Part shown: piece after piece, positions 7,862 through 16,103 of the stretch
Numbering within the stretch: position 1 is the stretch's first letter
How the letters are laid out: each line of letters begins with the position of its first letter
Assembly (NCBI GenBank): GCA_027592745.1
Contig: JAQCLG010000021.1
Span: 1 to 34,463 of the forward strand
Reading direction: 5' to 3'
Source of the DNA: Pseudomonadota bacterium
GTDB taxonomy: Bacteria; Pseudomonadota; Alphaproteobacteria; SP197
DNA length: 34,463 nucleotides
Position numbers and translations under genes: made by a program
The notes under the pieces: generated by a model
What the model was told of the DNA's origin: nothing
What the model saw: the letters and a program-made list of their open reading frames with translations, nothing else
Database searches by the model: none

Positions 7862-8968
7862 TCAGCCCCGCACATGGGCGAGGTACTCGGCCGAGCGCAT
7901 CTCGATCAGGCGCGACGCCGTGCGTTCGAACTCGAAGGCGCCGTCGGGGCCCTCGTAGAGCGCTTCGGGCGGGGCATCGGCCGAACAGATCAGGCCGACG
8001 CGGTTGTCGTAGAGCACGTCGATCAGGGCGATGAAACGCATCGCCTCGTTGCGCTGCTCGCGGCCCATGCGCGGAATGCCGTCCAGGATGAAGGTGTGGA
8101 AACGTTCGGCCAGCGCCAGGTAGTCGCGGGCGCCCAGGGGACGCGCGCAGAGGTCGCCGAAGGCGAACCGCGCGACCTGGCGGGCCTGGCAGGGCACCTC
8201 GATCAAACGGCCCTGGACCTCCACGGTCTCGGCCGTGGCCTCGCCGTCGCCGATGAGATGGGCAAAGGCCTCGTCCAGCGCCCGGCGCGCCGCGGCGTCG
8301 GCGGGCACCAGGTAGACGTCGTGGGCCGCCAGGAATGCCAGGCGGTAGTCCTCCCGGGCTTCGACCGGCACGATGTCGAGCCGTTCCTCCAGCATGGCGA
8401 TGAAGGGCAGGAAGAGCTGGCGGTTGATGCCCCCGGCATAAAGGTCGCCGGGCGCCCGGTTGGAGGTCGCCACGACGACGAGACCGCGGGCAAACAGCTT
8501 CTCGAACAACCGGCCCAGGATCATCGCATCGGCGATGTCGGTGACGTGGAATTCGTCGAAACAGAGCAGCCGGGCCTCTGCGGCGATGCCGTCGGCGACC
8601 ATGCCGATGGTGTCGTGGGTCTGGTGGCCGTTCTGGCGTTCCTCGTGGATGCGCCGATGGACGTCGCGCATGAAGGCGTGGAAGTGGACGCGGCGCTTGC
8701 GCGCGACCGGCGCGCTTTCGAAGAAGAGGTCCATCAGCAGCGACTTGCCGCCGCCGACCCCGCCCCACAGATAGACGCCGCGCGGCACCGCATCGCCGCC
8801 ACGCCGGCCGAACAGGGCGCCCAGCAGGCCATGGGACGCCCGCCCCTGCTCGCCCAGTTCCCGGGCCAGGGTCTGCAGGCGCCCGGCAGCGGCTTCCTGG
8901 GCGGGATCGCGGCGCAGCGTGCCGGACGCGCACAGGGCGAGATAGCGGTCGAGGGGGCCGTCGGTCAT
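7862..8968 (-). CDS. zapE: Cell division protein ZapE (AFG1-like ATPase)
   Basis: This AFG1/ZapE-family P-loop ATPase in bacteria associates with the Z-ring and in mitochondria assists inner-membrane protein turnover. The 368-residue protein has the Walker A loop LWGGVGGGKSLLMDLFF near residues 67-83. It is followed by KRRVHFHAFM, the family's histidine-rich segment. Walker B is LLCFDEFHVTD, and VATSNRAPGDLY is the sensor I region. Length and motif order match typical ZapE proteins. The ATG at 8968 is the family start. The gene is divergent from the amidase gene by 122 bases. Confidence 0.92.
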   Translation of the reverse strand: MTDGPLDRYLALCASGTLRRDPAQEAAAGRLQTLARELGEQGRASHGLLGALFGRRGGDAVPRGVYLWGGVGGGKSLLMDLFFESAPVARKRRVHFHAFMRDVHRRIHEERQNGHQTHDTIGMVADGIAAEARLLCFDEFHVTDIADAMILGRLFEKLFARGLVVVATSNRAPGDLYAGGINRQLFLPFIAMLEERLDIVPVEAREDYRLAFLAAHDVYLVPADAAARRALDEAFAHLIGDGEATAETVEVQGRLIEVPCQARQVARFAFGDLCARPLGARDYLALAERFHTFILDGIPRMGREQRNEAMRFIALIDVLYDNRVGLICSADAPPEALYEGPDGAFEFERTASRLIEMRSAEYLAHVRG

Positions 8969-9090
8969 GGGGCTCGGAGGACGCTTGGAAGGTCCGTGGG
9001 TTTAGCCCGACGGCGCGCCATGGGCAATGCGCGGGCTTGACGGCGCCGCCGTGCTGCCGTGGGATCGCCCGGAACCGCAAGGACCACGCC

Positions 9091-10503
9091 ATGACCGATC
9101 TCGATCTCTGCTACACGCCCGCGTCCGAACTGGCCCGGCGCATCCGCAACAGGGAGCAGTCGCCGGTCGAGATCGTCGCCAACAGCCTGGCGCGCATCGA
9201 AGAGGTCAACCCGGACCTCAACTGCTTCTGCTTCACCTTCCCCGAGGAAGCGCTGGCTGCCGCAGCCGCGGCCGAGGAGGCGGTGATGCGCGGCGAGCAG
9301 GTCGGAGCGCTCCACGGCGTGCCGATCGCGATCAAGGACTTCACGCCGACCCGGGGCAAGACCACGACCATGGGCAGCAAGGTCTATGCCGACTGGGTGC
9401 CCGACGAGGATGCCCAGATCGTCAAGGACCTGACGCGGGCCGGCGCCATCATGGTGGGCAAGACGACGACGCCGGAGTTCGCCCATGCCGGCTTCACCCA
9501 CAGCCCGCTCTGGGGCGTCACGCGCAACCCCTGGAATACGCAGCACACGCCGGGCGGCTCCTCGGGCGGCTCGGGCGCGGCGGTGGCCTCGGGCTGCGTT
9601 CCCCTCGCCGAGGGCTCCGACATGGGCGGCTCGGTGCGCATTCCCGCCTCCTGTTGCGGCACCGTGGGCCTCAAGCCCAGCCTGGGACGTATCCCCATGA
9701 CGGTGCTGCCCACGGTGTTCGACAACATCAGCCACTTCGGCCCGCTGGCGCGCACGATCGACGATGCCGCCCTGTTCCTGGCCGCCGCCCAGGGGCCCTT
9801 CGAGCGCGACATCATGAGCCTGCAGACCCCGCTCGGCATCGCCCTGCCCATCGGCGGCGACGTGAAGGGCCTGCGCATCGCGCTCGACATGGATCTGGGC
9901 TTCTACGCGGTCGATGACGAGGTCGCCGCCAATGTCGAGGCCTGCGCCGCGGCCCTGCGCGATGCCGGCGCCATCGTCGAGGAGGTCGACCTCGGCTGGA
10001 CACGCAGGATGAGCGATGCCTGGAACGTCTACTGGGACGTCTATCTCGCCGCCTTCTTCGAGCAGCATCTCGACAGCCGGCGCGAGGACCTCGATCCAAC
10101 GATCGCGGCCATGTTCGACTCCGCGCGCAAGGTCGATGCCATCACCTTCAAGCGGCTGGAGTTCGTGCGCACGCAGCAGTGGCAGGCCCTGTGCGACATC
10201 TTCGAGCGTTACGATGCCCTGATCTGCCCGACCTGCCCGATTCCTGCGCCCCCCGCCGACGCACGTGATGCAGAGCTTTACGGCGAGACGGACGAGGGCA
10301 AGCTGCGCGCCGACGCCATGACCGAGGTCTTCAACAACATCGCCCAGTGCCCTGCGCTTTCGGTGCCCTCGGGCTGGTCGAAGGCGGGGCTGCCGACCGG
10401 CCTGCAGATCGTCGGCCATCGTTTCGACGACCTGATGGCCCTGCGCATCGGCGCGGCGATCGAGCGCCTGCGCCCCTGGGCCGACCGGCGTCCGCCGCTC
10501 TAG
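9091..10503 (+). CDS. Amidase-signature family amidase
   Basis: This 470-residue Ser-cisSer-Lys amidase would hydrolyse a small amide, but the substrate cannot be read from sequence. The catalytic residues are visible: Lys82 in VPIAIKDF, the cis-Ser157 in TPGGSSGGSGAAVA and the nucleophile Ser181 in GSDMGGSVRIPA. The 24-residue spacing of the two serines equals that in characterised members. It is not obviously GatA, because no gatB or gatC neighbours are present. The start at 9091 is preceded by AAGGA. Its stop overlaps the stop of the convergent DUF423 gene within the palindrome CTAG (10500-10503). Confidence 0.88.
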   Translation: MTDLDLCYTPASELARRIRNREQSPVEIVANSLARIEEVNPDLNCFCFTFPEEALAAAAAAEEAVMRGEQVGALHGVPIAIKDFTPTRGKTTTMGSKVYADWVPDEDAQIVKDLTRAGAIMVGKTTTPEFAHAGFTHSPLWGVTRNPWNTQHTPGGSSGGSGAAVASGCVPLAEGSDMGGSVRIPASCCGTVGLKPSLGRIPMTVLPTVFDNISHFGPLARTIDDAALFLAAAQGPFERDIMSLQTPLGIALPIGGDVKGLRIALDMDLGFYAVDDEVAANVEACAAALRDAGAIVEEVDLGWTRRMSDAWNVYWDVYLAAFFEQHLDSRREDLDPTIAAMFDSARKVDAITFKRLEFVRTQQWQALCDIFERYDALICPTCPIPAPPADARDAELYGETDEGKLRADAMTEVFNNIAQCPALSVPSGWSKAGLPTGLQIVGHRFDDLMALRIGAAIERLRPWADRRPPL

Positions 10504-10859
10504 CTGCGCCAGCGCAGACCGGCCAACGCAAGAGCGAGCCAGCCGGCGATGAAGGAGAGGCCCCCGGCCGGCGCCAGCAGGGTGACGGCCTGGTGGCCGC
10601 CCAGGGCCGAAAACGCCAGGGTGCCGCAGAAGAGGACCATGCCGGAAAGGAACAGGCCGCCGGCGAGGTTGGCCCAGCGGCGCGCCGCGGTCGTTGCCAG
10701 CCAGGCCACGCCGACCAGTGCCAGGGCGTGCCACATCAGGTAACGCACGGCGGTCTCCAGGCGATGGGCCGCCTCGGGTTCGGCGACATGGGCGGCCATG
10801 GCGCCCAGCGCCACGGCGAGCGCGCCGGCCAGCCCGGCGATGATCAACCAGGGTTTCAT
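10500..10859 (-). CDS. DUF423 family small membrane protein
   Basis: The 119-residue hydrophobic protein starts MKPWLIIAGLAGALAVALGA and has four predicted membrane segments. It has the early Gly-Ala-rich helix with AAH typical of DUF423 (YwdK/YgdD-like) proteins and the later PAGGLSFIAGWLALA segment. The biochemical function of the family is not established. An upstream in-frame extension is possible but would add a non-family N-terminus, so the ATG at 10859 is preferred. Confidence 0.85.
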   Translation of the reverse strand: MKPWLIIAGLAGALAVALGAMAAHVAEPEAAHRLETAVRYLMWHALALVGVAWLATTAARRWANLAGGLFLSGMVLFCGTLAFSALGGHQAVTLLAPAGGLSFIAGWLALALAGLRWRS

Positions 10860-10949
10860 GGCGCCAGCTTTCGGCGAGATCGACAGGCAACGCAAGCGCG
10901 TTCCGGTGATTGTTGTGGTCAGAGCGATCACAACAAGAGGAACCGAGCC

Positions 10950-11130
10950 ATGAGCAAACTGGACGGAAAACGCATCGCCATTCTCTCGACCAACGGTTGC
11001 AAGCAATCCAGGCTGGAAGGGCAGGGACTGGGGCAACGAGGTCGACGTCGATTTCGCCCTGGGCTGGCCGCGCGGCCGCAACGAGAGCTACATCGAGCGG
11101 CTCGGGCGCGAACCCGAGCAGGGTCAGCCG
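10950..11130 (+). pseudogene. Remnant of a PfpI/DJ-1-like glutamine amidotransferase-fold gene
   Basis: An ATG at 10950 behind AGAGGA opens MSKLDGKRIAILSTNGCKQS, which resembles the start of PfpI-family proteins (glyoxalase III/protease-like). After about 23 residues the frame diverges. The +1 frame then reads KGRDWGNEVDVDFAL, which resembles a later internal segment of the same family. The roughly 40 residues expected between these segments, the GG-box, the catalytic Cys-His region and the rest of the protein are missing. I read this as a gene destroyed by internal and 3' deletion. It overlaps the end of the DUF2474 gene on the other strand. Assignment is by pattern memory only. Confidence 0.45.
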
Positions 11131-11246
11131 GCGACGACGTCGAGCAGCCAGTGCAGGCCGTAGGCCACGCCCGCCACGCCCACGACGCCTGCGGCATAAA
11201 GGCCGGCGAACCAGAGCCAGCGGCGGCGCGCCTCAGTCGTGGCCAT
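11124..11246 (-). CDS. DUF2474 family small protein of the bd oxidase operon
   Basis: This 40-residue protein starts MATTEARRRWLWFAGLYAAG and ends LHWLLDVVAG. It has a basic N-terminus, a WLWF motif and a single transmembrane helix, as in DUF2474 proteins found after cioAB/cydAB genes. Its ATG (11246-11244) lies inside the end of cydB, overlapping it by 14 bases in another frame, so translation is probably coupled. It may be a small accessory subunit of the oxidase, analogous to CydX; this is inferred from position and topology. Confidence 0.8.
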   Translation of the reverse strand: MATTEARRRWLWFAGLYAAGVVGVAGVAYGLHWLLDVVAG

Positions 11247-12237
11247 AACCGTCGTCGCGCGAGGGCGGGCCGCGGAACACCCAGTAGGTGTAGGCCGTGT
11301 AGCAGAGGATCACCGGCAGAACGATGACGACGCCGACCAGGAGCAGCTGCTGGCTCGCGGGCACAGCGGCGGCCTCCCAGATGGTCAGGACACGCGGCAC
11401 GGCATAGGGCCACAGGCTGATGCCCAGCCCCAGGAAACACAGCAGGAAGGCCGCGATGGCGCTGAGGAAGGGAAGCAGGGTGCGGTCCCGGACCAGGCCG
11501 TACCACATCGACGCTAAGGCCGCGGCGGTCAGGAACGGCACCGGCATCAGCCAGAGCATGTCGGGCCAGGTGAACCAGCGCCGCTCGATCTCCGGGTCGA
11601 CGAGCGGCGTCCACAGGCTGACGACGGCCATGGCGATCAGCACCAGGGCGGCCAGGCGCATCGCCATGGTGCGCGCCCATTCGCGCAGTTCGCCCCTGCT
11701 CTTGGTCACCAGGAAACAGGCGCCCAGCAGGCCGTAGCCGGCGACCAGCGCCGCGCCCGTGAACAGGTTGAAGGGATGGAGCCAGTTCCACATGCCGCCG
11801 ATGTGGGCGCCGTCCTCGAAGTTGAAGCCGCCGACGAAATGGCCGAGCACGATGCCCTGGCAGAAGGTCGCCAGGGTCGAGCCGGTGGCAAAGACCCGGC
11901 GCCAGATGTGTTCGCTGCCGGGGGAGCGGTGGCGGAACTCGAAGGCGACGCCGCGCAGGATCAGGCCCAGCAGCATGACAAAGATCGGCAGGTAGACCGC
12001 CGGCAGCAGCATCGAATAGGCGCGCGGGAAGATCGCCAGCAGGATGACGCCGCCCAGCACCAGCCAGGTCTCGTTGCCGTCCCAGACCGGGGCGATGGTC
12101 GCCATCATGTGATCGCGTTCTTGGCGCGACCGGGTGAAGGGAAAGAGGATGCCGATGCCCAGGTCGAAGCCGTCGAGCACGACATACATGATGACGCCCA
12201 CGACCAGGATCAGGGCCCAGACGACGACGAGGTCCAT
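11233..12237 (-). CDS. cydB: Cytochrome bd-type ubiquinol oxidase subunit II
   Basis: The 334-residue integral membrane protein starts [20 protein letters not shown] and has about eight hydrophobic segments. Family signatures include LDGFDLGIGILFPF, the segment PVWDGNETWLVLGG and, near the C-terminus, the VILCYTAYTYWVFRG stretch. It pairs with subunit I to form the quinol oxidase that reduces oxygen in the inner membrane without pumping protons. The start ATG overlaps the last base of the cydA stop (TGATG). The gene is also called cioB in cyanide-insensitive enzymes. Confidence 0.95.
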   Translation of the reverse strand: MDLVVVWALILVVGVIMYVVLDGFDLGIGILFPFTRSRQERDHMMATIAPVWDGNETWLVLGGVILLAIFPRAYSMLLPAVYLPIFVMLLGLILRGVAFEFRHRSPGSEHIWRRVFATGSTLATFCQGIVLGHFVGGFNFEDGAHIGGMWNWLHPFNLFTGAALVAGYGLLGACFLVTKSRGELREWARTMAMRLAALVLIAMAVVSLWTPLVDPEIERRWFTWPDMLWLMPVPFLTAAALASMWYGLVRDRTLLPFLSAIAAFLLCFLGLGISLWPYAVPRVLTIWEAAAVPASQQLLLVGVVIVLPVILCYTAYTYWVFRGPPSRDDGYGHD

Positions 12238-13574
12238 CAGCCTGCTCCCCCGCCCGAAGCCGGTTGCGGTCCCTGTGCGATGAGCCGTGCGCCCACGCCC
12301 AGGAAGACGATCATGATGGCGCTATAGACCACGCTGATGGCGATCAGCGAAAAGGCGACCCCTCCGGTGGTCAGGCTGGGCGTTACCGCATCGGCGGTGC
12401 GCAGCACGTTGTAGACGACCCAGGGCTGGCGCCCGGCCTCCGTGGTGATCCAACCCGCCAGGGTGGCGACCACGCCCAGCGGGCCGACCAGCATCAGCAG
12501 GCGCAGGTACCAGCGCGTTTCGGCCAGGCGTTTGCGGTGACGCAGCCATTGCCCCGCGAAGGCAACGGCGATCAGCAGGAAACCGATGCCGACCATGACG
12601 CGGAAGGAGAAGAAGACGAGCGGCACGTAGGGCCGGTCGGCCGCCGGCACTGTGTTGAGGCCGACCAGGGTGCCGTCGAGCGTATGGGTCAGGATCAGGC
12701 TGCCCAGGTAGGGAATGCTGACTTCCCAGAGATTGCGTTCCAGCTCCATGTCGGGCCAGGCAAAGAGGATCAGCGGCGCGCCCGAGACGGTTTCCCAGTG
12801 GCCCTCGATCGCGGCGATCTTGATCGGCTGGTACTCCAGCGTGTTGAGGCCGTGCTGGTCGCCCAGGAAGGCCTGCAGGGGTGCGGCGACCACCGCCATG
12901 GCCAGCGCCAGCTTGAGCGAGACGGTCATCGCCTCGCGTTCCCTGTCGCGCAGGATGCACCAGGCCGAGATGCCGGCCACGACGAAGGCCGAGCTGACCA
13001 GGGAGGCATTGACCATGTGGAGCAGGCGGTAGGGGAAGGACGGGTTGAAGATCACCGCCAGCCAGTCCTCCGGCACGGCGTAGCCGGCCGCACTGATGCT
13101 GTAGCCCGCCGGCGTGTGCATCCAGGAATTGGCCGAGAGGATCCAGAACGCCGAAAAGGTCGTGCCCAGCGCGACCAGGCAGGTCGCCGTGAAATGCAGG
13201 CGCGGCCCGACCTTGTTGACGCCGAACAGCATGATGCCGATGAAGCCGGCTTCGAGGAAGAAGGCGGTCAGCACCTCGTAGCCGATCAGCGGGCCCAGGA
13301 CGTCGCCGATGAAGTCGGAATAGCCGCTGAAGTTCAGGCCGAATTCGAAGGAGAGCACGACGCCCGAGACGACGCCGATGCCGAAGGCGAGCGCAAAGAG
13401 CTTCACCCAGAAGCGGTAGAGGCGGATGTAGACCTCGCGCCCGGTCTTCAGCCAGAGCCCCTCGAGAAAGGCCAGGAACAGGGCCAGACCGATGGTCATG
13501 GTCGGGAAGATGATGTGAAACGCCGTGGTCAGGCCGAACTGGATGCGCGACAGCAGGAGAGCGTCAACGTCCAC
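12237..13574 (-). CDS. cydA: Cytochrome bd-type ubiquinol oxidase subunit I (CIO-like, short Q-loop)
   Basis: This 445-residue subunit carries haems b558, b595 and d. Conserved parts include [20 protein letters not shown] with an axial histidine near residue 20, [21 protein letters not shown] with the two acidic channel residues, and [20 protein letters not shown]. The length and short Q-loop resemble the cyanide-insensitive CioA group rather than the longer E. coli CydA; that grouping is inferred. The start is GTG at 13574, preceded by AAGGA. It opens the operon cydA-cydB-DUF2474. No cydDC genes are seen nearby. Confidence 0.94.
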   Translation of the reverse strand: MDVDALLLSRIQFGLTTAFHIIFPTMTIGLALFLAFLEGLWLKTGREVYIRLYRFWVKLFALAFGIGVVSGVVLSFEFGLNFSGYSDFIGDVLGPLIGYEVLTAFFLEAGFIGIMLFGVNKVGPRLHFTATCLVALGTTFSAFWILSANSWMHTPAGYSISAAGYAVPEDWLAVIFNPSFPYRLLHMVNASLVSSAFVVAGISAWCILRDREREAMTVSLKLALAMAVVAAPLQAFLGDQHGLNTLEYQPIKIAAIEGHWETVSGAPLILFAWPDMELERNLWEVSIPYLGSLILTHTLDGTLVGLNTVPAADRPYVPLVFFSFRVMVGIGFLLIAVAFAGQWLRHRKRLAETRWYLRLLMLVGPLGVVATLAGWITTEAGRQPWVVYNVLRTADAVTPSLTTGGVAFSLIAISVVYSAIMIVFLGVGARLIAQGPQPASGGGAG

Positions 13575-13613
13575 GGCGCACGTCCTTTCGCGCCGACCTG
13601 CTCTCGCGCGCCA

Positions 13614-14438
13614 TCAGTTGAGCGCCATGCGGAGCTTGTCGAGCATCTGCTCGACCTCGGTGCGTTCGGCGCCGCGCGGGGGTTCGCTGGAGAGGAAGGC
13701 GTGGAAGGCCTCGATCGCCGCACCGACATTGCCGCGATGGGCCTCGACCATGCCGAGGTCGCGCTTGAGGGTGACGCTGTCCGGCGCGATCAGGATCATG
13801 CGCCGGGTCATCTCGGCGCCCCGTTCCAGTTCGCCCTCCTGCAGGGCGCGCGTGCGGATGTTGTTGATCAGGCGCAGCAGCACGGAGCGGTTGTCGACCG
13901 GCTCGAACCAGGCGCGGTCGAGTTCGGCATGGGTGCCCAGCACCTGCTTGGCGAGGTTGCGCAGGTCGAGGGTGTCGCGTGCCGCGCCGCCCTCGAAGGG
14001 GTCGATGATCAGCCGTTCGCCCTTGCCCTCCAGGCGCAGCAGGAAATGCGAGGGGAAGCTCAGCCCCTCGACCTTCCAGCCCACGGCCCGGGCGGTATGC
14101 ATGTAGAGGATGCCGAGCGCCACCGGGATGCCCTTGCGACGGGCGATAACGCGCATCAGGTCGGCATTGTCGGGATCGTCGTAGGTCTCGCGGTCGCCGC
14201 TGTAGCCGTGGCGCTCGAAGAGGACGCGGGCGATCGCCCAGGCGCGCCCTTCCAGGGTGCCGCCGCGATGGCCCAGCGCCGCGGCATCGGCCGCCAGCGC
14301 CGCCAGATGCTGGCGGCAGGCGTGGCCACTGGAGTCCGGGTGATCGAGCAAGGCAAGCAGCAGTGCCGCCTCGGCGATGTCGATGGCCTCGTCCTCGGCC
14401 TCGCCCATGGCGGCGAGCCTTGCCCTGATGTCGTCCAT
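13614..14438 (-). CDS. SirB1-like protein with transglutaminase-like and TPR regions
   Basis: The 274-residue protein starts MDDIRARLAAMGEAEDEAID. It contains the YDDPDNADLMRVIARRKGIP segment, then VALGILYMHTARAVGWKVEG and SFPSHFLLRLEGKG, which are landmarks of the SirB1/transglutaminase-like family. The usual catalytic cysteine of true transglutaminases is not evident. A C-terminal helical region with LINNIRTRALQEGELERGA and RDLGMVEAHRGNVGAAIEAF looks like tetratricopeptide repeats. The function of the family is poorly defined. The gene lies 39 bases downstream of the cydA start on the same strand and is divergent from the HNH gene. Confidence 0.85.
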   Translation of the reverse strand: MDDIRARLAAMGEAEDEAIDIAEAALLLALLDHPDSSGHACRQHLAALAADAAALGHRGGTLEGRAWAIARVLFERHGYSGDRETYDDPDNADLMRVIARRKGIPVALGILYMHTARAVGWKVEGLSFPSHFLLRLEGKGERLIIDPFEGGAARDTLDLRNLAKQVLGTHAELDRAWFEPVDNRSVLLRLINNIRTRALQEGELERGAEMTRRMILIAPDSVTLKRDLGMVEAHRGNVGAAIEAFHAFLSSEPPRGAERTEVEQMLDKLRMALN

Positions 14439-14528
14439 GGCGTTCAAGCGAATCCCGTCCCTGCCGTGCCACCGCGGCGCGATCATGCCACATTGACCGG
14501 CAACGTGCAGCCCGAGCGTGCCTGAAAG

Positions 14529-14834
14529 ATGACGAGCAAGACCGCCCCAGACGATCTTGGACCCTGCCCCCTGTGCGGGCGTCCCATGGTGGACGGCCCG
14601 AGCATCGACCGCCACCACTGGGTGCCCCGAAGCCGTGGCGGACGGCAACAATCGGCCATGCACCAGGTCTGCCACCGCAAGATCCATGCGGTGCTCTCGG
14701 AGGCAGAACTCGCCCACGACTATGCCGACGCCGAGGCCCTGCGGGCCCACCCCGAGATCGCCCGTTTCATCGCCTGGGTCCAGCGCAAGCCCCCGGAATG
14801 GAACGCCTGGCACCGCAGCGCGGGACGGCGCTGA
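14529..14834 (+). CDS. Small HNH-nuclease-like zinc protein
   Basis: This 101-residue protein has CPLCG (residues 13-17), then DRHHWVPRSRGG and HQVCHRKIHAVL. The two CxxC/CxxH pairs and the central HH resemble the beta-beta-alpha metal motif of HNH nucleases. It stands alone with no recognisable partner, so a restriction or phage role is not indicated; it may be a stand-alone nuclease or an inactive zinc protein. The ATG at 14529 is the first start. Its stop lies one base from the convergent MFS stop. Confidence 0.72.
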   Translation: MTSKTAPDDLGPCPLCGRPMVDGPSIDRHHWVPRSRGGRQQSAMHQVCHRKIHAVLSEAELAHDYADAEALRAHPEIARFIAWVQRKPPEWNAWHRSAGRR

Positions 14835-14835
14835 G

Positions 14836-16005
14836 TCAGGCGGCCTGCGGCATCGTGCGCAGGCGCCGGATGGGCGAAAGCAGCAGCACGAGCGGCGCCA
14901 GCAGCCCGCCGACAACGCCGATCCAGAGTGCCGTGCGCGGGGCATCGAGGGTGGCGATCTGGCCGGCAAGCACCGCGCCGACGGGAAGCAGGATGCCCGC
15001 TGCGACATGGAAGCTGGCATTGGCCCGGCCCAGCACGGCCTGGGGCAGCACGGTCTGGCGCAGGCTCATGGCGTGGATCAGGAAGGCGACGATCAGGGCG
15101 TCGCTGAACAGCTGGTGGGCGCCCAGGAACCCCAGGACCCGCCACTCCGGTCCGCCGGCCAGCGGGATCAGCAGGGCCAGCGCCTGGCCGCTGGCCAGCA
15201 GCACGATCATGGCCGGGCCGAGACCCAGGGTCTGCATCAGGAAGATCATGTAGATGCCGTAGAAGAAGCCGCCGAAGAAGGCCTCGATCGCGGCCACCAG
15301 GAAGAGCGGGCGCACGAGGTCATGGCGCCAGCAGGCGCCCAGGCCGAGGACGAGGTTGCTGACCAGGGTGGGGCGCACCTCGGGCAGCGGCGAAAGCGTC
15401 TCGCGCACGCGGATCGAGAGCAGGAACGCCGCCGAGACGAGGTAGGAGACGGCATCGGCCAGGATCGCCAGGGGTGCCGTCAGCAGGTCGACCAGGATGC
15501 CGCCGGCGCTCGGCCCGCCGATCTCGGCGACGGCGTCGGTCGCCTCCAGCTTGGCGTTGCCCTCGGTCAGGTGCTCCCTGCCGATCAGCACCGGCAGCCA
15601 GGTGTTGTCGGCGATCTGGAACAGGGTCGAGCAGGCGCCGACGCCGGCCGCCACGATGTAGAGCTGGGCCATGGAGAGCATGTCGCACCAGGCCGCGATG
15701 GGCACGGTGAACAGCAGGCCGGCGCGCATCAGGTCGCAGAACACCAGCATCGGCCGCTTGGCGCTGCGGTCGATGCGACCGCCCAGTAGCAGGCCGACCA
15801 GGATGCCCGGTGCCACGGCCAGGGCCGAGAGGATGCCGATCTCCCAGGGCAGCGCGCCGACCACCAGCAGGGCGACGATGGGCAGGGCGGTGCGGCTGAT
15901 GCGGCTGCCGAATGCGCTGATCGCCTGGGCCGCCCACAGCCGCATGAAGTCGCCGTGGCGCCAGAGGCCGTGGCGCGGCCAAACCGTGATCTCGCGCAAC
16001 GCCAT
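14836..16005 (-). CDS. MFS transporter, EntS-like (DHA3 type)
   Basis: This 389-residue major facilitator protein has about twelve hydrophobic helices. The N-terminal part includes FMRLWAAQAISAFGSRISRT and the loop between helices 2 and 3, GGRIDRSAKRPMLVFCDLMR, a variant of the MFS motif A. The second conserved loop region contains ADNTWLPVLIGREHLTEGNA, which is typical of the DHA3/EntS-like exporters. It probably exports a small molecule such as a siderophore or drug; the substrate is unknown. It is divergent from a second MFS gene, separated by 98 bases. Confidence 0.85.
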   Translation of the reverse strand: MALREITVWPRHGLWRHGDFMRLWAAQAISAFGSRISRTALPIVALLVVGALPWEIGILSALAVAPGILVGLLLGGRIDRSAKRPMLVFCDLMRAGLLFTVPIAAWCDMLSMAQLYIVAAGVGACSTLFQIADNTWLPVLIGREHLTEGNAKLEATDAVAEIGGPSAGGILVDLLTAPLAILADAVSYLVSAAFLLSIRVRETLSPLPEVRPTLVSNLVLGLGACWRHDLVRPLFLVAAIEAFFGGFFYGIYMIFLMQTLGLGPAMIVLLASGQALALLIPLAGGPEWRVLGFLGAHQLFSDALIVAFLIHAMSLRQTVLPQAVLGRANASFHVAAGILLPVGAVLAGQIATLDAPRTALWIGVVGGLLAPLVLLLSPIRRLRTMPQAA

Positions 16006-16103
16006 CGCCGCCCCGTCCCCTGAACCCGCACGGCGCGCTCGCGCCTGTGCAAACTGCTCTATAGTGGCCTTCGATCCCTTCCGCCAACCGCCCGGCCAAC
16101 CGC

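Noticed and set aside
10500-10503. Shared CTAG of the amidase and DUF423 stops as a regulatory palindrome
   Set aside because: A four-base palindrome at convergent TAG stops is expected by chance.
14529-14834. HNH protein as part of a defence or restriction system
   Set aside because: Neighbours are housekeeping or transport genes and no methyltransferase, helicase or toxin partner is present.
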